The position numbers were made by a program, and so were the translations under genes. A stretch of 64,000 nucleotides of DNA from Xestospongia bergquistia (Eukaryota; Porifera; Demospongiae; Haplosclerida; Petrosiidae): contig OZ014412.1 in assembly GCA_963965975.1 (NCBI GenBank), positions 2,482,501 through 2,546,500 on the forward strand, written 5' to 3'. The notes under the pieces were generated by a model. That model did not search any database, was not told where the DNA came from, and was given only the letters and a program-made list of their open reading frames with translations. Within the stretch, counting starts at the first letter, position 1. The number at the start of each line of letters is the position of its first letter. Shown piece after piece: positions 50,596 through 59,869 of this stretch.

Positions 50596-53500
50596 ATGTC
50601 TGTTAAGTTAGAATTTTATAAACGATTGGGAAACGATAAGGAATTAGAAGATGACAATAATTTTATAGAGAAGATTGAGTTACAAGATTATTCTAATGAT
50701 TCTAATATTAAAGGGGTAGTCCCACCAGGCAGTGATATTTCAGACAATGAAGGTGATAAAAGTCTCCTTATTGGATCACATGATGATGGAGTGTATAATG
50801 ATTATGAAGTAGTTCTTTCAACTGTTGGATTTGGTTTATTTCACTTACTGTTCATAGCAGGTTTTGGACTAGCTAATGGAGCTGATGCTATTGAAGTTCT
50901 TTCCATTTCATATACATTACCATTTTTACGTCTTCCTACAGAGCTGGGTATTATCCACTGGCAAACTGGTTTGTTAAGTTCAACAATTTTCCTTGGATTG
51001 TTAATAGGTGGTTATATGTTGGGAGGTTTAGCTGATATAACAGGACGAAGATTAACTTTGATGATGTCATTATTTGTTAACAGTATATTTGCCTTTGCCT
51101 CTGCTTTCTCTCCCAATTTCTATGTTTTATTGATATTGAGATTTTTTAGTGGAATAGGGTAAGTCGTTCTTCCATTTTATAATGCTATATTAAACCATTG
51201 CATCATTATGATGTCATAGATATGTGTTAGTGTTATGTCTATAATGTGTTAGTTGTGTCACATGACCGAATACTTATACAGTTTAGTAATATTGTCATTA
51301 TCCAACCTCTAAATTAATTCTACATTATATCATATATAGTAACACAAGGTAATATAATTGATATCTTTTTCATGTAATTATCTTGTCCTATTACATCATA
51401 ATGATGTCATTGTTTTATGTCTCATAGAGTGGGTGGTTCGTTACCAGTAATAGGACCATATGTATCAGAATTTGTTGAAGCTCGTTATAGGGGGAGTTAC
51501 CTCGGAATATATGGTGGTTCTTGGATTGTTGGAGCTGTTTTTTGTGGAGGCATGGCCTGGGCTCTCTTACCTCATCAATCAAGTGGTTTACAGATAGGAG
51601 ATATCCCTGTACATATCTGGCGAGTATTTTTATTTATCTGTGCTATTCCTTCATTAGTTGGAGCAATAGTGTTTATTTTTATGCCAGAGAGTCCAAGATA
51701 TTTACTAGAGGTATGTGATAATGATTTAGTCTAATTTAACTTAATTTTTTATTTCATTGTATTGTTTTTGTTTGTAGGTCAAAAAAGAGAAAGATGCACT
51801 CAATGTATTAAAGTGTATGTATTATATAAATAACTTTTGGAAGAATAAACCTTTTCCAGTATGTTAATACTTGCTAGATTTGTTGTGTAGACCATCCTTT
51901 CTTTCTTTCTCTCTATCTCTCTCCCTTTCAGATCAAACGTATACAAATTGAAGGCTTAACAAAATATAAAAGTGATCCTAGTATTAAATCTTTCTTTAGA
52001 AAACTTCCCAAGAACTTTGTAGAGATCCTAAAACGAACATCAAAATTGTATCGTACAAAAAACCTCCTTCGTCCAACATTATTATTAATGATAATATATA
52101 CTTGTTTATCTTTTGGGTAAGTTTTAAACAATTTATTTGTCATGTGACTGTCATGTGACTTGTCTAGATCATATGGTGTAACTTTTTGGTTCCCTTCATA
52201 TATTGACCAACTGACACAAAATAAACAAGCCACACCCATTAATGCTGCCTGTAATGGTACCCTTGCTAATACCACTCAACTTCCATCTGATAACTACCTA
52301 TGTCATTGTCCTCTAACACACTATATCAATGTAACTGTTGATAAAGAAATGATTAACAAATGGTGGGTGTGGAATGCAACATTTACTGACACCTCATTAC
52401 TAGATGGTCATTATAAGAGGGTGTGGTTTGAGAGCATGATTTGGAAAGAAATTTTGATTCATAATGTTACATTTGATCAGATGATATTCTATAACTCAAC
52501 ATGGAAGTCTGTTTCACTAGTTAATGTGACATTTAACAACTCCATATTGTGTGGTATATCAGCAGAAGTGGAGTCCATGTCACTAAAATCAGTTCATTTT
52601 ATTGACACTGTAATTAATGGACAAAAAATGAGGAACTTCCCCCATGATCTTGTACAAGACTTGTTTAATAGTTCAACTTGGAATGACACATATTGTCTCA
52701 CTAATATGTCTAGCCCTAGTTGTGTTGAAGATGATATATCTCCTGATTATAAGACAGAGTACTTTCATGATTTCATCATTACATCATCTGGTTTAATTGG
52801 TATTGTCATATCGTCCATTGCTGTTTACTTCCTCTTACGTTCTTTTTTGTTGGGTATGTATCCATTGTTATTTTATAGATCCATTATCACATCCATCTAT
52901 CCATTTAGCATTCTCATTAGGCGTGTCTGCCATGTTTGTTTTCTTATTATATATTGTACATACTGAAATTGGAGCTGTCATTATTTTGTCAATATTTAAA
53001 ACAATTTCTCTTCCATGTTGGAATATCACTACTATAATAGTAGCAGATCTCTATCCAACTTCTCTAAGGTATCTTCATATTTATACCATTATCAACCAAT
53101 ATGACATGATATAGGTGTAGGAACAGGGGGGCATAGGGGGCACGTGCCCCCCCCCCTCCCAATATTTTTGGTATATTGTGAGATGGTCAACTGATTTATA
53201 TTAGCCACTTTTCAATCCCTATCCTCATAATACAATTTACACCTGTAGATGTACATTTTATGTAAAAACATTTCAAAAATTTTTGTCAGTATAAATGACA
53301 GAAGGTTTTATTTTGGTTGTTTTTGAAATACTTCATTGTTAAACTGAACAATGTTAAAATGTTACATATGCCCCCCCAATGACAAATTGTTCCTACACAT
53401 ATGACATGATGATATCATATATTATAATTATATAATTTAATATAATCTTTTACTCCTTCACTTTTTAATAATTTATATTCTATATTATCATTCCATTATT

Positions 53501-53882
53501 TTATTCATTCATATAAAAATCTGTATATTTAATAATCTTTCATAATAATAATTATATATTTAATAATCTTTCATTCAATTTTCATTGCATCAATTAACAA
53601 TGACATCATAACATAATATTTGACAAATATTATGTTATGATGTCATTGTTAATACCTTATATATAATATATAGCAATTATTCTCTCTATTCTAAGATCCA
53701 CAGCATCAGGAGTACATCTATTAATGGTCAGAATAGGTGCCATTGTAGGGACTTATACTTTTGGTATGTTCTCATATTCCAGTCTTACAGTACCTGTCCT
53801 GACAACAGCTGGTTTGTTAAGTATAGGAGCATTTATGTCATTATTTTTACCTTGGTCTACAAGAATGACAGCTCTAAAATAA
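50596..53882 (+). CDS. SV2-like major facilitator with pentapeptide-type luminal loop
   Basis: Exons 50596-51158, 51428-51710, 51778-51858, 51932-52116, 52168-52853, 52879-53068, 53696-53882; GT-AG, consistent phases, 724 residues (human SV2A 742). The N-terminal cytosolic segment of about 75 residues is acidic. Twelve TM helices are expected; MFS motif GGLADITGRR follows TM2, and PESPRYLLEV follows TM6, as in SV2/SVOP. The large loop between TM7 and TM8, about 200 residues, has several N-glycosylation sequons and repeated five-residue beta turns (HNVTF, YNSTW, VNVTF, NNSIL, KSVHF), the pattern of the SV2 luminal pentapeptide domain. In vertebrates SV2 is a synaptic vesicle glycoprotein; sponges lack neurons, so the ancestral substrate is unknown. 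The last intron holds a miniature element and a hairpin. Confidence 0.85.
53111..53398. mobile_element. Miniature inverted-repeat element in the last SV2-like intron
   Basis: About 288 bp. GTGTAGGAACA at 53115-53125 is mirrored by its complement at 53388-53398. The flanks share ATATGACATGAT (53099-53110 and 53399-53410), probably a target duplication. Inside is GGGGGGCATAGGGGGCACG and a C-rich run. There is no coding capacity. Superfamily not assigned, because the flanking repeat and the termini do not abut cleanly on the left. Confidence 0.65.
53594..53652. repeat. 28-bp perfect hairpin in the last SV2-like intron
   Basis: Arms 53594-53621 and 53625-53652 are perfect complements (starting TTAACAATGACATCATAACA) with the loop GAC. 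In RNA this would be a 28-bp stem 43 bases before the last exon. Confidence 0.88.
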
Positions 53883-54760
53883 AAAATAATATTTACAGTA
53901 ATTTAAATTAACATTTTAAAATTATAACATTTGTATGATGATATTTTCCATTGTGTTTACAATCATTGCTAAGTATAAGGGCTTTGTGAATAAATATTAA
54001 TATAACTATAATTTGATTTAAGATGATATAAACCATTTTGTTTTAAATGAAATGAATTCAAAAGATATTTGTTTAACTCTTAAGAGCTCTGTCATGAAAA
54101 ATTTGGTCCTTGGTGCAAAATTTGGACCTAGGTCCAAATTTTGCAACATTCAACATTTGGACCCAAGGGTGTCAGTTAACTTTTTAAAAATAAAAAAACT
54201 AACAAACTAAAAAACTAACAAACAAGCTATATATAAATCAGAAAAAACATATTTTAAAAAAACTAACAAACTAAAAAACAAGCTATATATAAAATAAAAA
54301 CAAGCTATATATAAAATAAAAAAACTAACAAACTAAAAAACAAGCTATATATAAATCAGAAAAAGAGAAAATTGAGAAAAAAACTATAAAAGCTATATAT
54401 AAATCAGAAAAAGAGAAAATTGAGAAAAAAACTATAAAAGAGAACAACAAACTATTTTAAGAATAAAAACATTTTAAAACCTTTGAAACTAAAGTTAAGA
54501 TTGACTTATTTTAGTGAAAACGTTTTTTAGAAAAAACTATAAAATATTAAAGACAAAACTTTAGAAAAAAAATTAAAAAATATTAGAAAAAAATAAAAAA
54601 ATTATATAGAAAAAATATAACAGTATAACAGAAAAAATTAAAAATATATAACAGAAAAGAATGTAACAAACTATAAGAAAGAGAGAGAGAAAACTATAAA
54701 ATATAAACAAAATGACACCTAAAAATAAGAAAATATAAAATAAAACTGTCTCTGTAGTTG
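53883..54760. repeat. A-rich low-complexity region with a 30-bp palindrome
   Basis: 54115-54144 is a perfect palindrome with no loop, centred on GGACCTAGGTCC. From 54190 to 54480 there are irregular tandem units built from AACAAACTAAAAAACAAGCT and ATATATAAATCAGAAAAAGA. Then A-rich DNA continues to 54720. No gene was seen. Confidence 0.7.
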
Positions 54761-54900
54761 AAGAGTCCTCAAGAAGTCCAGTGAAAATCTCCAATCCACC
54801 AAGAAGTCCAGTGAAAGTCTCCAATCCACCAAGAAGTCCAGTGAAGGTCTCCAATCCACCAAGAGGTCCATGGCCAGTGAAAGTCTCCAATCCACCAATA
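54761..54900. repeat. 30-bp tandem repeat
   Basis: Four to five copies of a 30-bp unit containing AAGTCCAGTGAAAGTCTCCA and ATCCACCAAG, one with a 6-base insertion. The unit is a multiple of three, which creates spurious repeat-coding frames on the - strand. Confidence 0.85.
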
Positions 54901-55204
54901 GTACGTAGGAAAGAGAAGATAGAGAGTTCCCAAAAGTCCAGTCAGTCCACAAGTTGAGAACATAGAGGGAGAAAGAGAAGAATAACAACTGGATACTAAA
55001 GAATGGATGAAAAGTGGATGGATGGATGGAAAGACAGCTCACCTTTTTCACCAGTGCTGCTCCTGCAGGGAAAGAAAAAGAGAGTAGTTATGAACTGTTG
55101 GTGAATGAATGAATGGATGGACAGAGAGTGAAGAGAGACAGAGGAAGTGAAAAAGGACCACCAACCTACACACACACAGCACACACGCACGCACCCTAGA
55201 AGAT
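54901..55204. other. Purine-rich spacer, nothing recognised
   Basis: AG-rich text with GGATGGATGG and CACACACAGCACACACGCAC stretches. No supported gene. Confidence 0.45.
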
Positions 55205-55209
55205 CAGAG

Positions 55210-55280
55210 CTCCCCCCCGCCACTCGGCGGCCTGAGATATTAAAAAAAAATTTTTTTTTAGGCCGCCGAGCGGCAGGAGG
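55210..55280. repeat. GC-rich inverted repeat around an A9-T9 core
   Basis: CCGCCACTCGGCGGCCT at about 55218 is mirrored by AGGCCGCCGAGCGGCAGG at about 55259. The core is a run of A followed by a run of T. This stable hairpin is a GC island in A-rich DNA and may be the terminus or relic of a miniature element. Confidence 0.75.
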
Positions 55281-55434
55281 GAGATAATTTTTAGGGATTG
55301 TATGAGTGTGTGTATGATGTATAGGCTGAATAGCCCAAAAAAAAAATAAAATAAAAATAAAAAAGAAGAGGAAAGAAGGCTTGAAGGAAGAAGAGAGAAG
55401 AGGATGTACAGGAGAGCGACTCATCTTTTTCATC

Positions 55435-56790
55435 AAGAGAACATCAGAGAACTGAGAACAATCAATCCATCGGTGAACTGAGAAGAATCAAAATATCAGT
55501 GAACTGGAACAATCAATCCATCAGTGAACTGAGAACAAGCAAAATATCAGTGAACTGAAAACAGTCAATCCATCAGTGAACTGAGAACAATCAATCCATT
55601 GGAGAACTGAACAATCAAAATATCAGTGAACTGAGAACAATCAATCCATTGGAGAACTGAACAATCAAAATATCAGTGAACTGAGAACAAGCAAAATATC
55701 AGTGAACTGAAAACAGTCAATCCATCAGTGAACTGAGAACAATCAATCCATTGGAGAACTGAACAATCAAAATATCAGTGAACTGAGAACAATCAATCCA
55801 TTGGAGAACTGAACAATCAAAATATCAGTGAACTGAGAACAAGCAAAATATCAGTGAACTGAAAACAGTCAATCCATCAGTGAACTGAGAACAATCAATC
55901 CATTGGAGAACTGAACAATCAAAATATCAGTGAACTGAGAACAATCAATCCATTGGAGAACTGAACAATCAAAATATCAGTGAACTGAGAACAAGCAAAA
56001 TATCAGTGAACTGAAAACAGTCAATCCATCAGTGAACTGAGAACAATCAATCCATTGGAGAACTGAACAATCAAAATATCAGTGAACTGAGAACAATCAA
56101 TCCATTGGAGAACTGAACAATCAAAATATCAGTGAACTGAGAACAAGCAAAATATCAGTGAACTGAAAACAGTCAATCCATCAGTGAACTGAGAACAATC
56201 AATCCATTGGAGAACTGAACAATCAAAATATCAGTGAACTGAGAACAAGCAAAATATCAGTGAACTGAAAACAGTCAATCCATCAGTGAACTGGAACAAT
56301 CAATCCATCAGTGAACTGAGAACAAGCAAAATATCAGTGAACTGAGAACAATCAATCCATTGAAGAACTGAACAATCAAAATATCAGAGAACTGAAAACA
56401 ATCAATCCATCAGTGAACTGAGAAGAATCAAAATATCAGTGAACTGAAAACAATCAATCCATCAGTGAACTGAGAACAAGCAAAATATCAGTGAACTGAA
56501 AACAGTCAATCCATCAGTGAACTGGAACAATCAATCCATTGGAGAACTGAGAACAAGCAAAATATCAGTGAACTGAGAAGAATCAAAATATCAGTGAACT
56601 GAGAACAATCAAATCCATCAGAGAACTGAGAACAAGCAAAATATCAGTGAACTGAGAACAATCAATCCATCAGAGAACTGAGAACAAGCAAAATATCAGT
56701 GAACTGAGAACAATCAATCCATCAGAGAACTGAGAACAAGCAGAGAACTGAGAACAAGCAAAACATCAGAGAACTGAGAACAATCAAAGA
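55435..56790. repeat. Satellite with 152-bp higher-order period
   Basis: About 1.35 kb of a basic unit of 24-27 bases with two main forms, GAACAATCAATCCATCAGTG and GAACAAGCAAAATATCAGTG, plus a CATTGGAGAACTGAACAATC variant. The landmark CTGAAAACAGTC recurs at 55555, 55707, 55859, 56011 and 56163, exactly 152 bases apart, showing a higher-order repeat of about six units. The right part (56170-56790) is less regular. No coding potential. Confidence 0.92.
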
Positions 56791-56884
56791 CGAGTCGTAG
56801 CGACGAAGACCCACGAGGGGTCTGTGAACTTGTATAACCTTGAAACATGAAGTCCTTTTATGTTATCAAGTCATCTCTGTCATA

Positions 56885-57040
56885 CTTCATTTTGACAAAC
56901 ACAAGGCACAAACACGCGACAATTTGGCGGGAAATGCTAGCACACTACCACTATGTAATTTTTTGGCTCGTCAGACGTGTGCTAGTGGCTGATATTTCCC
57001 GCCATAATGGTGGTCACGCGTTTCCTTGCTAGGTGTGTAC
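56885..57040. repeat. Inverted repeat, candidate miniature element
   Basis: TTTGGCGGGAAATGCTAGCACAC-like sequence around 56924 is mirrored by GTGTGCTAGTGGC and TTTCCCGCCATAA ending near 57006. The outer flanks (CACGCGAC and TCACGCG) are also complementary. An AATTTTTTGG-containing spacer lies between. It accounts for the 61-codon frame here, which I do not regard as a gene. Confidence 0.6.
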
Positions 57041-57426
57041 GCGTGATTTTGATATATTCCCGATGTCATTTAATTTCTGTTTTAATATTTATTTTAATCA
57101 AGTTCTTTGTTTAGATATTTCCTTTAGGCATTAAAATTAACGTTTATCATTTAATTTGCTGTTTGTTAACAATTTAAATTTAGGGTTCGGTGTCTATCAA
57201 TACACACGAATTTTATTTTTAATTACACACATATGATAAAATTGTATTGAAATACTTCAATTTACTAGTGCTGATGAAAAATATAGATGTGTGCTAACTG
57301 TGCTTTTTATTATTGGACTCTCCTTGAATAGACTGGAGACCTTTCAATTTTCCTGACAAGATGAACTCTGAAGCAAGAGCACCAAATATAGATACTTACC
57401 ATTAGTATCATCAAAAGGTTTATAGC
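57041..57426. other. AT-rich spacer, nothing recognised
   Basis: No exon, RNA gene or repeat could be supported. Confidence 0.5.
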
Positions 57427-57860
57427 CATTTCATCTAACAAAATGTACAATTGTCCCATTTCGTCTAAAAACTTTTAAATGATTTAAATAACAGTAATTA
57501 CAAAGATACCCAATGGCTATACTCTAAGAAGTTCTTGTAATGTATAATTTCCTGCTTCAAGCTTTTCTTTAATAGTTTTCAGTCTGTTCTCGTGGTTTCT
57601 GTACTTTCTTTTCCTTCTTCTTGGAAGTCCTCCTGCAGCCAGCTGCATTAAAGTGACTTCTGTCACAGCTTGTTCAGACTTAAAAAGGGTGACTGCCTCG
57701 TAAATCTCATGGTTTCTGTACATGGTTTCTTACTGTTCAAGACATCAAAGCCTTTACACTAGTATTAGTTCTTTGGAATAAGAATTCCATCTCCTTACTA
57801 TTAGACAAAATGGGACATTTGTACATTTTGTTAGACGAAATGGGATTAGACAAAATGGCA
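57427..57860. mobile_element. Second Mutator-like fragment with inverted termini
   Basis: The left end (CCATTTCATCTAACAAAATG, then CCCATTTCGTCTAA) is mirrored at 57803-57858, where an extra copy of the CCATTTTGTCTAA unit occurs. About 430 bp with a transposase remnant inside on the - strand. No convincing target duplication. It is a different, shorter family from the element in member 6, because the termini differ. Confidence 0.65.
57517..57723 (-). pseudogene. MULE transposase C-terminal remnant
   Basis: 68 codons. IYEAVTLFKSEQAVTEVTLM lines up with NIFECVEVFQREQVSTEVSIQ of the fragment at 20638-21087, followed by a basic PRRRKRKYRNHENRLKTIKE segment. The catalytic domain and the HLEGWHNR motif are absent. 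Confidence 0.6.
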
Positions 57861-58449
57861 TGACACCCATCAAACTGACAATAATTCTATGTTTTGTAAA
57901 ATAATATTAAATATTCAGGATATTCAGGAAAATTTGCAATATCAAATTAATTTCGTATGTTGAGTAGACTGCTACTCTTGCTAATCAAACAAGAGACAAA
58001 CACACCATTATAAGCATTAATTAGACAGAGTCCAAAACAGAACTCTTCTGGACTAATACCCATTCCAATGTGACATTAACAATGTCAAAAAGGAGTAATC
58101 TAACATTAATATTAGTTTCATTAAAGTGTACTTGGTCACTGATATAAATATTGAACCCACAGTTTGCTACTGTTTATTAATAGCAGAAGTATTGTAAATG
58201 AAATCATTAACAGCACAGAAGCTTTTGAAAGATGCCTATCCAAACATTGATGGATGTTTTGCAAATGTTTGTGGGGTTTTTCATTAGCTTTTCCCACATC
58301 TCTTTGTGGCGGGCAAACCCTAACACAAATAACCTATATTCAACATCAATTAAGGGACCACCTTTGTCACTGTCTTGAAAATAATACAATTAACCCATTC
58401 CCCTGCCAGTGGTGAAAAAAGAAAGTAAAACAATGTGTTGTTGATATTA
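57861..58449. other. Intergenic, nothing firm
   Basis: AT-rich. A - strand frame at 58207-58389 (60 codons) has no recognisable domain and no clear splice context, so I leave it unassigned. Confidence 0.45.
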
Positions 58450-58625
58450 AATTAGGAGTATACTACAAGTGTCGTCAAGCAGAAGGAGGTAGAATGATTA
58501 AGTGCGAAGGCTGCAAAGACTGCATGATATTATGAAGACTGTGTTGAAGTCTCAAGTGTCATTTGGCAGACCAAGAGGCACATATCATGGATATGTGACA
58601 CTTGTGTAAAAACTCTTAATTAATT
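58450..58625 (+). pseudogene. Decayed PHD-finger fragment
   Basis: After an acceptor-like TTAAATTAG at 58455, the + strand reads YYKCRQAEGGRMIKCEGCKD. In a second frame it continues YHEDCVEVSS, VIWQTKRHIS and WICDTCVKTLN, then a stop. Together these give the second half of a PHD zinc finger (C-x2-C, H-x4-C, then W-x-C-x2-C) split by a frameshift near 58525. No flanking exons were found. It could be a lone gene relic or part of a transposon-borne PHD domain. Confidence 0.6.
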
Positions 58626-58969
58626 GTAACATTACCTATATAATATAACCTATAATTGCATAACATATGCTGTCTTTATTTAAAATAGACATAACATATA
58701 TATATATCACTAATCACAAAGAAGATAAATTATATCATTGATCCTCCTACAATATGTTAGATCACTCCCTAGGATAATAAAATATATTATATTATTATTA
58801 AAAGGAATTCAATTTCTAATTGAAAGCTCACAAGTTCCAACACACTCTTTTCTAAAAACCTATCTAATGATATAGTTGAAGTTCTCCCAATAGGGGTTCC
58901 AGTAAAACAATACTATCATTCATTAACAATACTAGCAAGTTTTTAAGGATGTTAACAACAGATCATATG
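58626..58969. other. AT-rich spacer, nothing recognised
   Basis: No supported feature. Confidence 0.5.
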
Positions 58970-59135
58970 CTGCCATAAGGAGACCTAGGACCAAATTTTG
59001 CTGCAGAAAGAGGACCTATCTCTGGGAACAAATTTTGCAGTATAAGTCCAAATTAGGCAGCAAAATTGGGCCCTAGGTCAAATCTGGAATGCAAAAATTG
59101 GACCTAGGTCCAATATTAACTAGGAACAAAGTTTC
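58970..59135. repeat. Degenerate GGACCTAGGTCC palindrome cluster
   Basis: Repeated, partly inverted copies of GGACCAAATTTTGC, AAATTGGGCCCTAGGTC and AAAAATTGGACCTAGGTCCA. It shares its core with the perfect palindrome at 54115-54144, so both belong to one dispersed repeat family. Confidence 0.6.
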
Positions 59136-59159
59136 CATAACAGTTCCAATGGATGTATG

Positions 59160-59299
59160 GGTACCAATACGGCTTCGTATAAGCCACGTGGTTAAGGGGC
59201 GGTCCTTTTAATTAATTATTAATGACTTGAGGACGTGGCAGGTACTCAAACAATAGAACCATCTTTTGTGTTTAGAGAAGAAGACTGAGTAATATAAAA
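59160..59299 (+). promoter_or_regulatory. ARCN1 promoter region
   Basis: Within 140 bases of the start codon lie CCAAT at 59164, CCACGTGG at 59183-59190, GGGGCGG at about 59197 and GACGTGGCA at 59232-59240. The last resembles ATF6/XBP1 unfolded-protein-response sites, which would suit a COPI gene. The CCAAT-to-CCACG spacing is 15, not the 9 of a classical ERSE, so this is a suggestion only. Confidence 0.45.
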
Positions 59300-59830
59300 A
59301 TGGTCAGTTAATAATATAGATGGTTTCTATAACATCACATACTACAATAACATATATTAAACTAGTAAATAGAGAAGAACATACAATGATATTATATTGT
59401 GTTGTTAAATGATGTTGTTCCTCTAATTACAGGTATTATTAGCAGCTGCAATTTGTACCAAACAAGGGAAAGGTCAGTGATATATTACTATTAAAACCTA
59501 AAAAATCATTAATGATTAATGGGCATTAAATAGAATGACACTTGTCAATCCTTTGTCTAACCCTTCTCTATAATAGCTTTATTATCAAGACAATTTGTTG
59601 AAATGACAAGATCACGTATTGAAGGTCTTCTAGCAGCCTTCCCTAAACTCATGAACACTGGAAAACAACATACATTTGTAGAAACAGAGAGTGTGCGATA
59701 TGTATATCAGCCCTTAGAACAATTGTACATGTTACTTATCACCACGACAACCAGTAACATCTTGGAAGATTTAGAAACATTGAGATTGTTTTCACGTGTG
59801 GTAAGATTTTCTGGTTGGTTCTATTTAATG

Positions 59831-59869
<39 letters not shown>

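Noticed and set aside
54573-55051. Repeat-containing - strand frames (LETFTGLLGG-like)
   Set aside because: A 30-bp tandem repeat whose length is a multiple of three; no splice context or homology.
55435-56790. Satellite considered as a CRISPR-like array
   Set aside because: There are no unique spacers between constant repeats; all parts of the unit repeat, and the genome is animal.
56847-57032. 61-codon + strand frame
   Set aside because: Lies inside an inverted repeat and has no recognisable domain.
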